Shown piece by piece: positions 11,554 to 23,401 of a stretch of 64,000 nt of DNA. Both the position numbers and the translations under genes were made by a program. The notes beneath the pieces are model-generated. The model saw only the letters and a list, made by a program, of their open reading frames with translations. It had not been told where the DNA came from and searched no databases. Source of the stretch: Isoetes taiwanensis (Eukaryota > Streptophyta > Lycopodiopsida > Isoetales > Isoetaceae); contig JAJEKV010000064.1 in assembly GCA_021234155.1 (NCBI GenBank), forward strand, positions 7,566,001-7,630,000. Direction: 5' to 3'. Numbering within the stretch: the stretch's first letter is position 1; the number at the start of each line of letters is the position of its first letter.

Positions 11554-13033
11554 TTATAGTTGCAATAGAGCATGATGTACTGATTCACCCGCCCATTTAA
11601 ACATCTCTGCTACCAAGCCTAATATGTTTGCAGCCTTTCCATTTGCTAGTTTGCTAAGACCATGCTCAAGATCTTCTTCTGTGAACATAAGTTTATCAGC
11701 AGGTAGGTATTCAACATCTGACGTGCCAGTAACATTTGGTGCAAAATATAGTTTGCATACTTGGCATAATAATGCCGCTGCATCCAAAGAGCAATCTTGT
11801 GACACACTAGGTTTAAGTCTGTTCCAAAATTGTTTTGGATTTAGAAGCAACTCCTCTACCATGGCATGCTGTCTCTGATACATATATCTTTTCTTTTTAG
11901 CCTTGGTAAGATTCACATATTCTCTTTTTAGCCGTTCTCTTTCATGGCCTCTGGCATTCTTAAATGCATCCCTCTTAATTTTACAATCAGCATCAAACCA
12001 GCCATTGCAAGGAAGCCCTTTTAGTTTCCTGTGTGAGACAAAAGTCTCATGAGCAGCGTCAAGAACAAGCTTAGCAATTTCTTCCGTAGGCGTATCAGTG
12101 TCAAGGGGCCAAATCTTCCCAGCTGTCTTCTCTTCACATAGTTTTCCATACATATTAGCCTTATTGTATCGCATACAGATTTTTAGCCTTTTGTGGTGTG
12201 TAACCTTTTTTAGTGTACATTGTTCAATGCATATAGTAATTGTTACTGGCGCATGGTCTGTTATCTTTGATAATGATTTCCCAATGTGCAAGTCAACCAT
12301 TTGTTCTAAGAAATGTGTTTTTGCTAACACCAGATCCACCACGCTAGCATTCCTGCAAGTAAATCTACCAGAGTCTGGAAACTTACAGATGCCATTATAC
12401 ACTACTAAATCCAAGCCGCTACACATATTGAGCACATGATTGCCTTGAGGTGTCGGCCATCTTATTTTATCCTGAGTATTTCTTGTCCAACTGCAGTTAT
12501 TGACTTCCTTGTCACTTAGCATCTCCATCCATATAGGTTCACCATCTATGCTCGCAATCGTTGCTTGCTTATCGGCAATTCGTCCGTTAAAATCACCCAT
12601 TAACAATATTTCCCTTTGCTGCATCAAAGACAGTGCATCTTGCTCCAATTTAAAGAAAGGATCAACTCTGTCAATAACCTCAGAATTATATACTGGAGAA
12701 TCACATGGGGGAAAATAGCAGCCATCAACAAATATTTTCCCTTTAAACCATGTATCTCTCAACCCAGACATGCTGCATAGATCCGTAGTTTGGCACTAGC
12801 TTAACCATTTGTTGCATTTCCTGTCTAACATAACATGCTATCCCGCCATGACCTTTCAATCTCCATCCCTTATGATGCCATACAGAATGGATCAGACTAA
12901 AACCATCAATATTTGGTAACCCCTTTTCCTCATTTTCACATGTTTCCAGAAAGAAAATAACATCAACAGATTCTAATAGAAAACTTACAACATCAATCTT
13001 AAATTGACTGATCGTGTTGATATTCCAGCACAT
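11554..13033 (-). pseudogene. LINE A endonuclease and linker
   Basis: The AP-endonuclease-like domain nicks the target DNA. It starts at MCWNIN (the usual N of the motif), with FFLETCENEEKG, GWRLKGHGGIACYVR, and then, in a new frame after about 12771, LLMGDFNGRIAD and the final SKITDHAPVTI histidine motif. The linker follows to the RT start (LSKLANGKAANILGLVAEMFKWA). At least one frameshift lies near 12750. Confidence 0.8.
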
Positions 13034-13175
13034 AATTCTGGCGGTCTCGAATCCCTATGAAGGTACTTCATTCTCCTCTACAATCACAAAACCATTGTGC
13101 CAATATGCCTTTTTCCCATTTTTTCTTGCTTCCTTCATTTTCTGCAATTGCATTTTATGGTCCTGCAGCTGGGAT

Positions 13176-13176
<1 letters not shown>

Positions 13177-13255
<79 letters not shown>
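13177..13255. repeat. (AG)n microsatellite, 79 bp
   Basis: A perfect AG dinucleotide run. It lies between the 5' end of LINE A and a PIF-family terminus at 13257. The open frames that cross it are artefacts of the repeat. Confidence 0.98.
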
Positions 13256-13256
<1 letters not shown>

Positions 13257-13258
<2 letters not shown>

Positions 13259-13500
13259 GTTGGCCACATACGAGCTGAGAGAACACTTGAGAGATGGGGA
13301 GAGATGGGAGATGGTGAGAGATAGGGGGAGAGACAAATATTTGACTCTCCCCTTGAGAGACAATTGGCCCCTAGCTATTGTTTGGGGCGTTCCCATTAAA
13401 ATTCTCGCACTACTTATGGTTAGGGCCATAATGGCTAGTTTTTTTTTGGCGCCCAAAAACTCTCGCCGAAAATGGAGGCCTCAATTCCAACCCCTGTTCA
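13257..13500 (+). mobile_element. Terminal fragment of a PIF/Harbinger-family element
   Basis: It begins GCGTTGGCCACAT, identical over 13 bases to the left terminus of the intact PIF/Harbinger element at 32834. The next 200 bases share its layout: GAGAGATGGG-type purine repeats, then ACTCTCCCCTTGAGAGA, then CCCCTAGC...GGGGCG, and a GGCGCC motif. No matching right terminus was found, so this is one end only or a truncated copy. The right limit is approximate. Confidence 0.65.
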
Positions 13501-13724
13501 AGAATTGATGTCCCTTTTCTTGCTTTGATTGCCGGGCTCTCTTTAACAATTCCGATTTCAATTTCGCAAACAAGTAAGAAGATCGCCCTTGCAAGTCAAA
13601 TTCTGAAGGCAATAAGAGTAAGTTTTTGATTATCTGGTCCGATATATTTCTTGAAATCTTCTGATATAAATTGTGATTAAGAACTAATTCAATATTAATT
13701 TGTGCACTATCAATCATTAAATCA

Positions 13725-13742
13725 TGGTCAGAGCTCGATCTG
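13725..13742 (+). other. Damaged tRNA-Met primer binding site
   Basis: The sequence TGGTCAGAGCTCGATCTG matches the plant initiator-Met primer site TGGTATCAGAGC if two bases are deleted. About 30 bases later comes ATGCCTCCTAGATCC, a typical chromovirus gag start (MPPRS). This marks the start of the internal region even though no LTR precedes it. Confidence 0.5.
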
Positions 13743-13759
13743 TTCTACCATTAGCTATT

Positions 13760-14610
13760 AAGCCATTTATGCCTCCTAGATCCAAAAAATTGCCTTCGTA
13801 GAGATCTAAGAAAATGTCTGGACAAGTTTCGGGCCCGGTTGCATTGGAGATTAATTCTTAACCTGAAGGTGCAAAAGATTGCAATTCGAGGAAGAAGAGA
13901 AAGACATTGTCTATAAATCTTGGTGAATCGATGCCCCCCCAAGATTCATTGGCATTGATTGTTCATGATAATCAGTCTGATGCAATCCAAAGCAAGAAAA
14001 GAAAATGACCAGTTGATTGGTCTGATAATGCAATTAGCATAATGCTTTAGCTCTATCTCCATATGGACATACTCATGCAGATGCTTGGGGATGACCGCCG
14101 TGCTGAAGACACTTTTCGAGGTATCCAGCGCTATATGCTAAGCACGCCCCTATTCTCCGGCTTGGCCGTCAACAGACCTATTTTGAGGTCCGTTTTGCTT
14201 TGGCCATTCTTATGGACCAATATATGGAGGCTGACTCCACTCCATTGGAAAAGGGGAAGGTACCTATTCCTGATGATCCGAAAGAAGATGAGCGCATAAG
14301 CCATACCGACTTCACCCGTTGAAAGCAGCTCGCCACCGACCAGCCCGTGGCCCGAGCTCAGGGTCGCAAACTCGCAGTCAATGGACTTCCTACAATCCCT
14401 TACAATAATCAAGAGTATCTGCTCCTTGATGACATTTTGTGGGCGTTCCATGTAATCGCCGACATCCAGGCTATGCGCAAAGACCTTGTTTTGTACGAGC
14501 TTGCAGAATATTGTCAGGATGATTTTATTGACTTCTCGCCTCCTGATTACCCTCCATAGATACAACAATTACTTAAGTTCCACCCTAAGGATCTAGAACT
14601 TGTTGAAACT
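13760..14610 (+). pseudogene. Chromovirus gag remnant and unidentified insert
   Basis: After the short MPPRSKKLPS start, several short frames appear that I cannot match to gag or protease: one with LHMDILMQMLGDDRRAEDTF, another with EVRFALAILMDQYMEADS, and one at 14347-14559 with LLLDDILWAFHVIADIQ and ending FIDFSPPDYPP. There is no zinc knuckle and no DTG/DSG protease motif. This could be a highly decayed gag or foreign sequence. Function is unknown. Confidence 0.4.
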
Positions 14611-16010
14611 TTGCTACAGTTGAGCCATCTCATGCTCCAAGATCCTCCTTCTCTGCCACCTGAACACGCTTTTGACACTATGGGGCCACACATTCCTAAC
14701 ATTAATGATGTGGCCATACCAATGGAAACCTTTATGACAATAAGGAGCATCTCAAAGAGGAAAAGGATTCAAGAGTTGCATCTGACCATAGCCAGCCTTA
14801 TTCACGACTTCCAGGATCTCTTTCCAAATGAGATTTGCAAGTTGCCACCTTTTAGGGGGGTAGAATGTGAAATTGCACTCCAACCAGGTACCAAGCCTAC
14901 CAGTAAGGCTCCTTACCGGATGAATATACCTGAGTTAGCAGAACTCAAGAAGCAGTTACAGGAACTTTTGAAGCTAGGCTTCATTCGGCCCAGTGTCTCA
15001 CCTTTTGGAGCCCCTATCTTGTTCGTTAAAAAGAAGGATGGGACTTTGCGGATGTGTATCGATTACCGTCAGTTCAATAAGCATACTATCAAAAATCAGT
15101 ATGCATTACCAAGGGCTGATGACCTTGTGGATCAGCTACAAGGAGCTAGGTATTTTTCTAAGATAGATCTTCGCTCTGGCTATTATCAAATCCACATTAA
15201 AGAGGAGGATATTCACAAATCCACATTTCGAACCCGTTATGGACATTATGAGTTCACGGTTATGCCTTTTGGACTCACTAATGCACCAGCAACCTTCATG
15301 CATCTTATGAATGATATCTTCAGAGACTATTTAGACGAGTTTGTCATTATCTTGTTTGATGACATTCTCATCTACAACAAGACCTTGGAGGATCATGAAG
15401 GTACTCCAGAAGTTGCGGCGCCACCAGTTATATGCTAAGTTCTCCAAATGTAAATTTGCGACCACTAAGGTCGAGTATTTGGGACATATTGTGTCTGCAG
15501 AGGGTATTGCTACAGATCCACGAAAACTGAGGCAGTTAAAGACTGGCCGGCACCTACCAATGTCTCAGAGGTCAAAAGTTTTCTGGGGTTGGCAGGCTAT
15601 TATCGCAAATTCGTTAAGGACTTTGCTAAGATTGCAGCACCCCTTACTGATTTAACCAAGCATGAGAGGGTCAAGGATTGGGTAGCACATTGGAAAAGCA
15701 AGTTCAATCAGGGTTCCAACAGTTGAAGGACGCCTTAACATCGGCACCCGTCCTCACTTTACCTGATCCTCAGAAGGATAAGACGGTTGCCACCGATGTC
15801 AGTAAGATAGCCACATGCACTGTTCTGATGCAAGAGGGATGGGTCATAACCTATGACTCCAAGAAAATGAACGACGCTGAACAGAGATATTCCACACATG
15901 ACCAGGAATTGCTTGGGGTCGTCCGTGCCTTACGCATCTCTTGGACGACGATTCCAACTAGATATAGATCACCAAAGTCTACAGTATATCTTCACACAAG
16001 CTAACCTCAA
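14611..16010 (+). pseudogene. Chromovirus reverse transcriptase and RNase H
   Basis: RT is in frame over 14611-15438: [97 protein letters not shown] and the catalytic [11 protein letters not shown]. The frame then shifts near 15400, continuing as [21 protein letters not shown], and shifts again near 15680 into the RNase H (ATDVSKIATCTVLMQEG, where the first catalytic Asp is kept, and YSTHDQELLGVVRAL). At least three frameshifts and a stop are present. Confidence 0.85.
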
Positions 16011-16029
16011 TCTTCGCTAACGGAGGTGG

Positions 16030-16899
16030 ATAGAGTTTTTGGAGGAATATGACTTTGAGGTTCTGTATAAACCTGGCAAACATAATGTTGTTGCAGATGC
16101 CTTATCTCGGCATCCGTTGACCATACGTACCCATTGCAATGCTATTTCCACTCTTGCCAGTGAATTTGAGAAGACTATTGAACAATCTCTTCCAACGGAT
16201 CCTGAATTCAGTGAAGTGTGGACCAGCCTTTCTAAAGAGGCCAGGACAGATAAGGAGAGGGACACATTTAGGCATTATAAGGACAGTAATCTTTTATATT
16301 ACCGCGATAAGTTATGTGTACCCGACTCATCAGGAGTTAGATGGCTTATTCTCCATGACACGCATAACAGCCCTATTGCAGGTCACGCCGGATTCATGAA
16401 AACATATTTCAAGATAAGATCCTGTTATTTTTGGCTTGGTATGAAGAAACATATTGCGCGCTACATTAAACAGTGCCAACTTTGCCAACAGATAAAGGCA
16501 AAACAGTTAAGAACATCAGGTACACTGGAGCCTTTGGACATCCCCAATGCGAAATGGGGAGTCATTACTATGGACTTCATTGTGGGTCTCCCACGCACAC
16601 TTTGTGGATTTGATGCCTTGATGGTGGTAGTTGACAGGCTCTCTAAGATGGTACATTTCTTGCCATGTCGTACCACCGACACTGCCTTGGATACGGCACT
16701 TTTATTCTCCAAGGAGATTTTTCGGCTCCATGGGATGCCACGCACCATTATTTCGGATCGTGATCCCAAATTTGTTAGTGCCTTTTGGAAAGACTTCTTC
16801 AGTACTATACAAACCAAGCTTGCCATGAGTACAGCCTATCACTCTCAGACAGATGGGCAGTCGGAACGCACCAATAGAATTATTGAGGATGTGCGATGA
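16030..16899 (+). pseudogene. Chromovirus integrase core
   Basis: It starts in the end of RNase H (YKPGKHNVVADALSR). The HHCC zinc finger reads HDTHNSPIAGHAG followed by CQLCQQIKA. The catalytic DDE core has TMDFIVGLPRT, SDRDPKFVSAFWKDFF and YHSQTDGQSERTNR. The frame ends in TGA at 16897-16899, where related elements continue into the C-terminal part; reading on past the stop restores the protein. Confidence 0.85.
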
Positions 16900-16944
16900 A
16901 ATTATGTCTGGAATAAGCAATCTCAATGGGCAGACTACATTCAC

Positions 16945-17757
16945 TTGGTAGAATTTTCCTATAATAGTACTAAACAGGAGTCTCCGAGGATGTCTCCCTG
17001 TATAATCACTTATGGTTATCAATGTCTTACTCCAGATACGTGGCATAACCCAGTTTCTAAAGTGGCAGTTTCACAGCAATTGCTTACAGATATGCAAACT
17101 TTGGTTGAGGAGGAACGAGGATATCTTTTGGCTGCACGAAGTCGCCAAAAGAATTTAGCGGATAGACACCGTACCCCACGGGAGTTTCAAGTTAGTGAAT
17201 CTGTGTGGTTGAAGATTAAGGTTAAGCAGGCCAAGCTTAAAATTGGGAATTGCAAGAAGCTGGCACCACGATGGGTAGGACCATTTCAGATCATGGAACG
17301 CATAGGTCCTCAGGCATATAAGATAAACTTACCTGCTCATCTAAAGGTACACAAGGTTTTCCATGTAAGCCTTTTGAAGAAGCATACTCCGGATCCTCAT
17401 GAGATTCTTGACACGCCAACTCTTTTGGAGATGACAGACGAGCAATTGGAAATTGTTCCAGATGATCTCCTTGACAGAGCATACAAACAAACCAGAAGAA
17501 CCCGGATATTGCAATATTTGGTTAAGTGGAAACACTTACCTACGGAGGATGCTACCTGGGTCCTAAAACAAGACCTTAACAAGGCTTACCCTGACTTCAT
17601 GCAACAATGTCAGGGGCGGACCATCCACGATGCTATCGACTCCAACTCTAATGGTATGTCATTGTGCAGTAGATCCGACAGGGGTCATGCAAGGGGTTGG
17701 GGTAGACACATCCTAGGATGGGGTGGGGTGGAGGGGGTGAGGGGGGATTGCATTTAA
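16945..17757 (+). pseudogene. Integrase C-terminal part and chromodomain
   Basis: Same protein as the preceding integrase, downstream of the stop. The GPY/F region reads PRWVGPFQIMERIGPQAYKI with LPAHLKVHKVFHVSLLKK. The last third is a chromodomain: LQYLVKWKHLPTEDATWV, which in chromoviruses binds modified histone tails and guides insertion into heterochromatin. Aromatic cage positions W (VKWK) and W (ATWV) are kept. The natural end is probably near residue 235; the Gly-rich tail (HARGWGRHILGWGG) is likely read-through. Confidence 0.85.
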
Positions 17758-18200
17758 ACATCTTAGGTTGCGACCGTCTCCGGCTAAAATAGAAACAATG
17801 CCATTATGTCGCGACAACTTGCAAACTCTAGGCATTATAGGATTCCCTTCATTTCAGTTTCTCTTTATTTTTTCTTATTACTAAGGGGGTGGTCCCTTCA
17901 ACCACAACTTTCTATAATTAACTTGACTACTCACGTATTGTCATTCTGCATGTGTGTAGTGTGCACAGCAGCATCTGCAGTATGGATGACTCACTTTCAG
18001 GAGTCATGATATGTTTTCTTTAGTTATATGTGTCTTTATGGTCCACTGAGGGCCTTGTTGTCATACATAATCAGTGTGTTAAGTTATGGTGTGAAAGGAC
18101 TCCAGTCCGCAACTTTGATCTTTTTTTGTCTTGTTGTAATCCTTTTCTTTTACTAATGACTCTTTCGTCCATCCTTAATGCTGAGGACAACATTATTCCA
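17758..18200 (+). other. Chromovirus 3' untranslated region
   Basis: Non-coding stretch between the chromodomain and the polypurine tract. I see no gene in it. Confidence 0.6.
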
Positions 18201-18212
18201 CGGGGGGTAGAA
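18201..18212 (+). other. Polypurine tract
   Basis: CGGGGGGTAGAA immediately precedes the TG of the 3' LTR at 18213; it would prime plus-strand synthesis. Confidence 0.75.
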
Positions 18213-19764
18213 TGTGACATTCCATGTAAGTATACGGTATACGTATACCTAACCTGACACGTCACCAAGATATTCGGAACATTGGGGGATTAACTTAAGG
18301 GGAATTATTGACATTAAACTAACCTAAGTACACTAACTAATGGTATTAGTTAGCCAGGTAGGCTAGGTAGAATGTGCCACTTGGCCTCACTCGATTGGCC
18401 AAGGGCAGGTTGCCATCTTTGGGTGGCAAATTGAGCTCCCCATCCTAGTTTGGGATGGCAAATTAAGCTCCCCATCCTAGTTTGGCAAATTGAGCTCCCC
18501 ATCCTAGTTCTGCCCAAATTCGAGTTTGGGAAGAACAGAGGAAGGAGGAAGCTGTTGCAGCCTAACACCTGACTAGTTCTATGGATGTTCTTTGAGACAA
18601 TGGGTCCAGTCAGGACATAGGTCAGTTTCTAGGTAGTTGTGTGCTATTCTAACCCTTGTTTGAGGTAGATGGATGATTAGATTCTATGTTACGATCTATT
18701 TATGACGATTATGGATGTTGTACCAGATTCTATTCTCTCTTTCTGTTCCTCTTATGATGTATGGGTTTAAGGGGGGTAGAGACCTGAAAGCTATTTAGAT
18801 TTAGTGATGTTCCTAGCTAGAACCTCTTAAATCCTAGTAAATGTGGCATGTGCACAAGAGCCCACCTGGCTGGAGATGCTATGATGTGAATCAGCACCAG
18901 ATAACGAGTATGATGGTGAATCGGGGGTGGGGTCTTGCCTAGCACGGCTACAAGACTCCTACAGTGTGCTAGGCTTATAGCTGGTCACAGAGAGGGCTGG
19001 GTATAGGTCTGACACTTCCTGGGTCGTAGGTGTCGAGCCAATATAATTGGGCACCCTGGGCTCAAACGGGCAGGTGAGTCGGCCTTTAGATTTAGGGGAG
19101 TAAGTCGGGTACGAACGCTGGGGTCACTAAGGAGGGCACGCGTTCTCTACCAGGGATCCGTCATACTCGGGGAGGGGAGGCCTCTCTGACCTGCCTCATC
19201 GGACCAGGGAGATGTAACCCGGAGTAGTTCCATAAGGTGATTCCAGGGGATTGCGGCTCCGGAAGGCTACAATCATGCCATAGCATATTCCAGCCTATCT
19301 GCAAAGTGTGCACAGGAGGGGCGGATGGAGTGGACTACCCTAGCCATTGACCTATGCCAGCCAATGCCATTGTTATGACTCCGTCTGTTGTTATCCGGAG
19401 GCTTTGGCCGTCAGTTGATTCCCATGAGTCTGAGCCGGGGTAGAACCCTTGTTTATGGTGTTTCTTTATTATGATTGATGTTCTGGATGTCATGGGACTA
19501 ATGATGATGGGCCATCCTTCGTGGTGGCATATTATTTATTTGTGTTGTTGCCAGGTGCTAACCTTGTATATACGCTTCCGCTATTAGGATTCCCATCGAA
19601 GGCGTGGGATGAATGACACCTCCGTGTCCTTCACCCAAACACTTGTCATCACAAGTGGTCCGAGTCAGATGGAGGGCCTTTCTATGGTGGTATTGTCGCC
19701 ATAGAAGAGGGGATTTCTCGTATGTATATGATGGGAGCATCGTATAGGTCCGGGGAGCGTCACA
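18213..19764 (+). repeat. Chromovirus 3' LTR, 1552 bp
   Basis: It starts TGTGACATTCC right after the polypurine tract and ends GCGTCACA, so the termini are a perfect 6-bp inverted repeat (TGTGAC/GTCACA). It carries a minisatellite at 18424-18510 of three units of about 28-32 bp (TGGCAAATTGAGCTCCCCAT core). No second copy exists in the window. Confidence 0.8.
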
Positions 19765-20160
19765 AGAATAGCAGCAAAGAGACTTCAAGTGCTCAAAAGG
19801 ATAACAGTAGTAAAAAAACACCAAGTGGTTGTAATGTTTTTAAAGTTAGCACAATGTCAGCTGCTTGCAATCAACCTGGAGTGTTTGGAAAGCCTACAAC
19901 AAAGAGGAGGTCAAGAGTTCATATTGATGAAGACATTGCAAGTGGCATAACAAAAATGACAAATAGTTTTGGTGAAAATGAAGCAAGGAAATTGGAATTC
20001 TTGAAAGAGGATTCTCAGAGGCATGAATTGATCAAATAATTTGAGACAATGAAATCAGCAAACAGCTTGAAAATAGCAGAATCCATAGCCAGCATGATAC
20101 AAAGTATATGTCAAATGACCAAGGGTACACTGCTCAAGATTGCCAAGTTAGCTTCTGCCA
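19765..20160 (+). pseudogene. Unidentified coding relic, charged helical C-terminal type
   Basis: The frame reads on from the LTR as NSSKETSSAQKDNSSKKTPSG, then KPTTKRRSRVHIDEDIASGI, KMTNSFGENEARKLEFLKED and a stop (TAA) at 20037-20039. Past the stop it continues as FETMKSANSLKIAESIASMI. The basic stretch plus long charged helix recalls the C-terminal part of plant Myb/SANT proteins that partner PIF/Harbinger transposases, but no DNA-binding domain is left. The chromovirus LTR interrupts its 5' side. Confidence 0.4.
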
Positions 20161-20909
20161 AACAGAGTTCTTAAGTAGCAAGGCAATTCTCTTGTCATTT
20201 TCTTATTTGTTTTATTTTGTTACTAGATGCAATTCACTAGATTCAGTTGCATTTTATATGGTATGTGATTGGAGGAGAAGAGTATGAAGTTGTGGCAGGA
20301 AATGTCTTGTCACTTCTGCCTCAAATTGATACTATTTCATCCAAATCTATAAAAAGGGGTTGTTTGCATCATGACATTCTGCAATAGTTAATCAGGTACG
20401 AAAAAGTTTATTATGTCTTTATTCCTACACAGGATGGCGCACAATCTGCATTGTTCCTTCATCTCCTTCCCTGCATGGCTTGCCGAAAGATTCTAGGTAG
20501 GCGCCCTTCCGCTTAGTTTAGCTCCAGCTCAAGCTCTTCTTCGAGCTCACCTCCTTCAAGCATATCTTCAAGCTCGGCTTCAAGCTCTTCTTGAGAATCA
20601 GGGATGGGATCAAGGCTCTTCTTCAACAGCTATTGAATCCGAGACAGTAGAGGTACTGCAGACAAGAAGCTTCCGCCAAACCATATCCTAAAGGGTTGTG
20701 ATGGTATATTTCGCCATGGGAGTTTTAATCGAACTCCAGATTTTTGAATAGGCCGAGGGTGCTCAACTGCGCCAGAGGGTGCATGCTGAGGTGGTTTTCG
20801 TGAAGCAAGGAAATTTTGGGGCATGCTAGAACTGAGGACCCCGACCACTGCATGCGAGTACCGTTGAAGGATTAAAATAAGCTAAACCTTTTTGTTTTTT
20901 ATATGTCTT
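20161..20909. other. Low-complexity interval
   Basis: No gene is visible. At 20520-20610 there is a CT-rich imperfect repeat (CAAGCTC, CTTCTT and GAGCTC blocks) that reads as a Glu/Leu-rich stretch on the minus strand. Confidence 0.5.
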
Positions 20910-23378
20910 TGTTGCCCTGCTATGGTAACATGGCAAGGTGCCATCAAATCTTATTCATATTACAAAAAAAAAGAAGATACTATGTTGAAGAACCAAGTGA
21001 AGACATTGAACTGGAATCAAGGTTACACATTGAGAGGATCTAAGCATCTAGAAGTTTGGAAGACCCCTATGAAGTTTGCAAGCTATGAAAATGGTATTTT
21101 TCTCCTTCATATTGTCATTTCTACTCTATTCCTTCACATTGACCTCATTTCCAACATACCATTACCCTTATTTTGTTTTTTTGCATCTCCACACCCTATA
21201 CCATTATTCATCTCACACATAGCCTCTTGTTCCATAGTTGACCTACCACTACCTAAGGCACAATTTCCAAGAAAGTTGTTACACCAAAGAGATTGCCTAG
21301 CATCAAGTTTCATGTTGCTATTCTTCATCACACCATTCCATTATCATGCACTTCACACCAAGTAGCTAAAGCTAAAAAAGCATTTTTTGCTAGCCAAAAT
21401 AAAAAAAAGAAGGAAAAAGCTAAGCACGAATTTGCCTAGTCACCACTTCTAGGTGACATGGCATGATGGCTAGACACACATGTCATCACCTACAAAGCTA
21501 CTTTGGTCCACTCATTATTTGCTACTTCCATATGTCATCCACCAAGTTGCCACCTAAGCAACAAGTGTCCACATCATCACATCACTCCACACCATTACAT
21601 CACTCAACATCATTACATCATTCTACATCATCACATCACTTTACATCATCAGATGATGACTAGGCAAGTTTTGACCAAACCCATAAGTTGGTCAACCATA
21701 AAATTGAAATGCTTGGAAAATGAGCCTATTATCCTTGTTCTTCCTCCTTGCCACCTCATTCTAACCTATTGCCAAAAAATCATTTTGGCTAGGGGAAAAG
21801 ATGGTCACCAACCCTTAAGTGCCACATCATCATCATTTTTGCCACCTCACCAAGTCCCATGCCTAGTCACTTCATTTATTTTTCCCACAAAAAAATCAAA
21901 GTGTTCCATTCGAAAATCTGATGATACCACCTGGTAGCCCTCATGAAATCATGCCACCTGGCACAAACATTTTTGAAAAAAGAGTTTATATTGACCTTCT
22001 AAATGGCTTCCTTGGGAAACGCGCCTCATTGAAAAAAATGGTAAAACCTACCTACATCTACCCCCCATCTATCTACCCTCTCATCCTCTGCCAAGTGGCG
22101 TCCCCCCTGGCATGCCAAGTCGAAACACGAGCCGAGCTTGGCGTGGGAGGAGACCACGTAATCAATAAACAGGGAAATGGATCTATATTTATACCTTGGC
22201 CCATTTTTTCATTCCTGCCTGTGGGATATTTCTTCGCAAGAAAAATCAAGAACCCTAAAATTTGCAGGCCAAGAAACGGATTTTTAGCAGCGGGAAACTA
22301 CCTAATCATGACTATATCCTCCCGATTTAACCTGAGTGACCTCAAGAACCCTAAGCCTGTGCTAAACGACGAGTAATCTGTTGGATTTTGCAAGAATGGA
22401 AACAGAACAGAGCATTTTCAAAAGGGGGGCAAATCGATTCAGAAAATTTCGTGGGCTTTTGCGCGATTCGAAGACGAAGTACCTGAAGAGTGAAGTCGGA
22501 ATTGATGCTGAGAGATCCTCCTGCCTTAAGAAATCAATCCTGAGGCATATTATGATCAGTTTGTATCCAAAAAATTCATGATTTGTGTGTTTTTAGAGAT
22601 GTCTTGTTAATTGGTCATCTTGATCATTAACATGATATCAAATGTGATGACTCTGCTTCCAGTTGAATGAAAATCTGACCTTGGAAAATATTATTTGTTG
22701 CACTTGCATCTAAATTAATTCGGAAAATAGAAAGAAAAAACTACATATCTGTATCTGGTTGCATCCGAGGCTATAGTTGCATCTAGTACAATCATTTGGA
22801 AAAGGAAAAGTTGAAAAAGTAAAAAAAAAAAAAAGGGGAAAGAGCAATCATCTAATGTTTCAAAATCTGTCTCATTTTTTCTATAGATATTTGATGCTTA
22901 AACATGTTTTTTAAATCACATACTGATTTTTTGACTTTGAAAATAGCATGCACTTATTGTGCAGGTCCTGTGCTCACTGTTAGAATTTAGTTGAATCAAA
23001 AATTCATCATCGTTTTCATTTGGCAAAATTTGGTGCACTGTCCAGTCCATTGACTAGTTTCTGACTTAGTCAAGAATCAATATTCCTTACTAACTGTGGA
23101 GATTCCTTGCATAGACTTTCTACAACACTTTCTTCACATATCATTGTATCATGCTATGCTTATTTGGGCTCAAAATGTCGAGTGCATTGGTTTCTGTGCC
23201 TGTTTGAACAAGACTAGCTTTTTTAGCTTTAGGGAAACTAGTGAGATCTTGTTTTCTGGAGGTCTAAACACAGATATTCCAACACAGAGTGATCACCTCA
23301 AGTGATCTGGAGGTCCTAGACCAAGACTATTACTTCTTTGACCTGAGGTTGGTGGTTTAGCCAGGTTTGCCATCAACA
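20910..23378 (+). repeat. 5' LTR of the Tat-like element
   Basis: It starts TGTTGCCCTG and ends CCATCAACA, so the ends form a perfect 5-bp inverted repeat (TGTTG/CAACA). It contains a stretch of imperfect CATCACATCA-type tandem repeats at 21569-21655. The open frames inside are present identically in the 3' LTR and are not genes. Confidence 0.93.
22184..22193 (+). promoter_or_regulatory. Candidate TATA box of the 5' LTR
   Basis: TATATTTATA lies in the second half of the LTR, a suitable place for the U3/R promoter of genomic RNA. The same motif is in the 3' LTR near 30892. No transcription start can be set from sequence alone. Confidence 0.4.
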
Positions 23379-23381
23379 TTT

Positions 23382-23401
23382 TGGAGGTCCTACCGAGATT
23401 T
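23382..23401 (+). other. tRNA-Gln primer binding site
   Basis: TGGAGGTCCTACCGAGATTT begins 3 bases after the 5' LTR and is complementary to the 3' end of plant tRNA-Gln including CCA. It would prime minus-strand synthesis. Confidence 0.8.

Larger units (their letters stand above)
10030..13170 (-). mobile_element. LINE A: degraded non-LTR retrotransposon
   Basis: A minus-strand LINE with an APE-type endonuclease at its 5' end, reverse transcriptase in the middle and a C-terminal zinc-knuckle region. All parts are in several frames, so it is dead. The 3' end lies near 10030, just past an AATAAAA on the minus strand; no poly(A) or target duplication is clear. It shares sequence with LINEs B, C and D in this window (a KLANGKAA block before the RT and NYRMIMVSSLFAK in the RT). 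I do not assign the clade. Confidence 0.85.
13725..19764 (+). mobile_element. Chromovirus (Ty3/gypsy with chromodomain), 5' LTR missing
   Basis: The order is a primer-site relic, short gag-start remnant, a stretch of unknown origin, RT, RNase H, integrase, chromodomain, polypurine tract and a complete 3' LTR. No copy of the 1.55-kb LTR exists upstream: LINE A, the AG repeat and a PIF end occupy that place. Most of gag and the protease are also missing. Several frameshifts and stops mark it as dead. The 3' flank (19765-19769, AGAAT) would be half of a target duplication whose partner is lost. Confidence 0.85.

Noticed and set aside
13057-13456. Open frames of Arg-Glu or Ser-Leu repeats across the AG tract
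   Set aside because: They are translations of a dinucleotide repeat. The same appears at 35766-36120 and in the purine tracts at 32663-32941 and 41908-42150.
20505-20640. Minus-strand Glu/Leu-rich stretch resembling the acidic tail of an SNF7/ESCRT-III protein
   Set aside because: Low complexity only, with flanking sequence in the wrong order and a stop inside.
21569-21660. CATCA-type tandem repeats as a possible CRISPR-like array
   Set aside because: Repeats are contiguous and imperfect, without unique spacers, and lie in a plant retrotransposon LTR.
20892-22581. Four plus-strand open frames, some over 140 codons
   Set aside because: They lie within the LTR, recur in the other LTR at 29776-31319, and have no protein motif.
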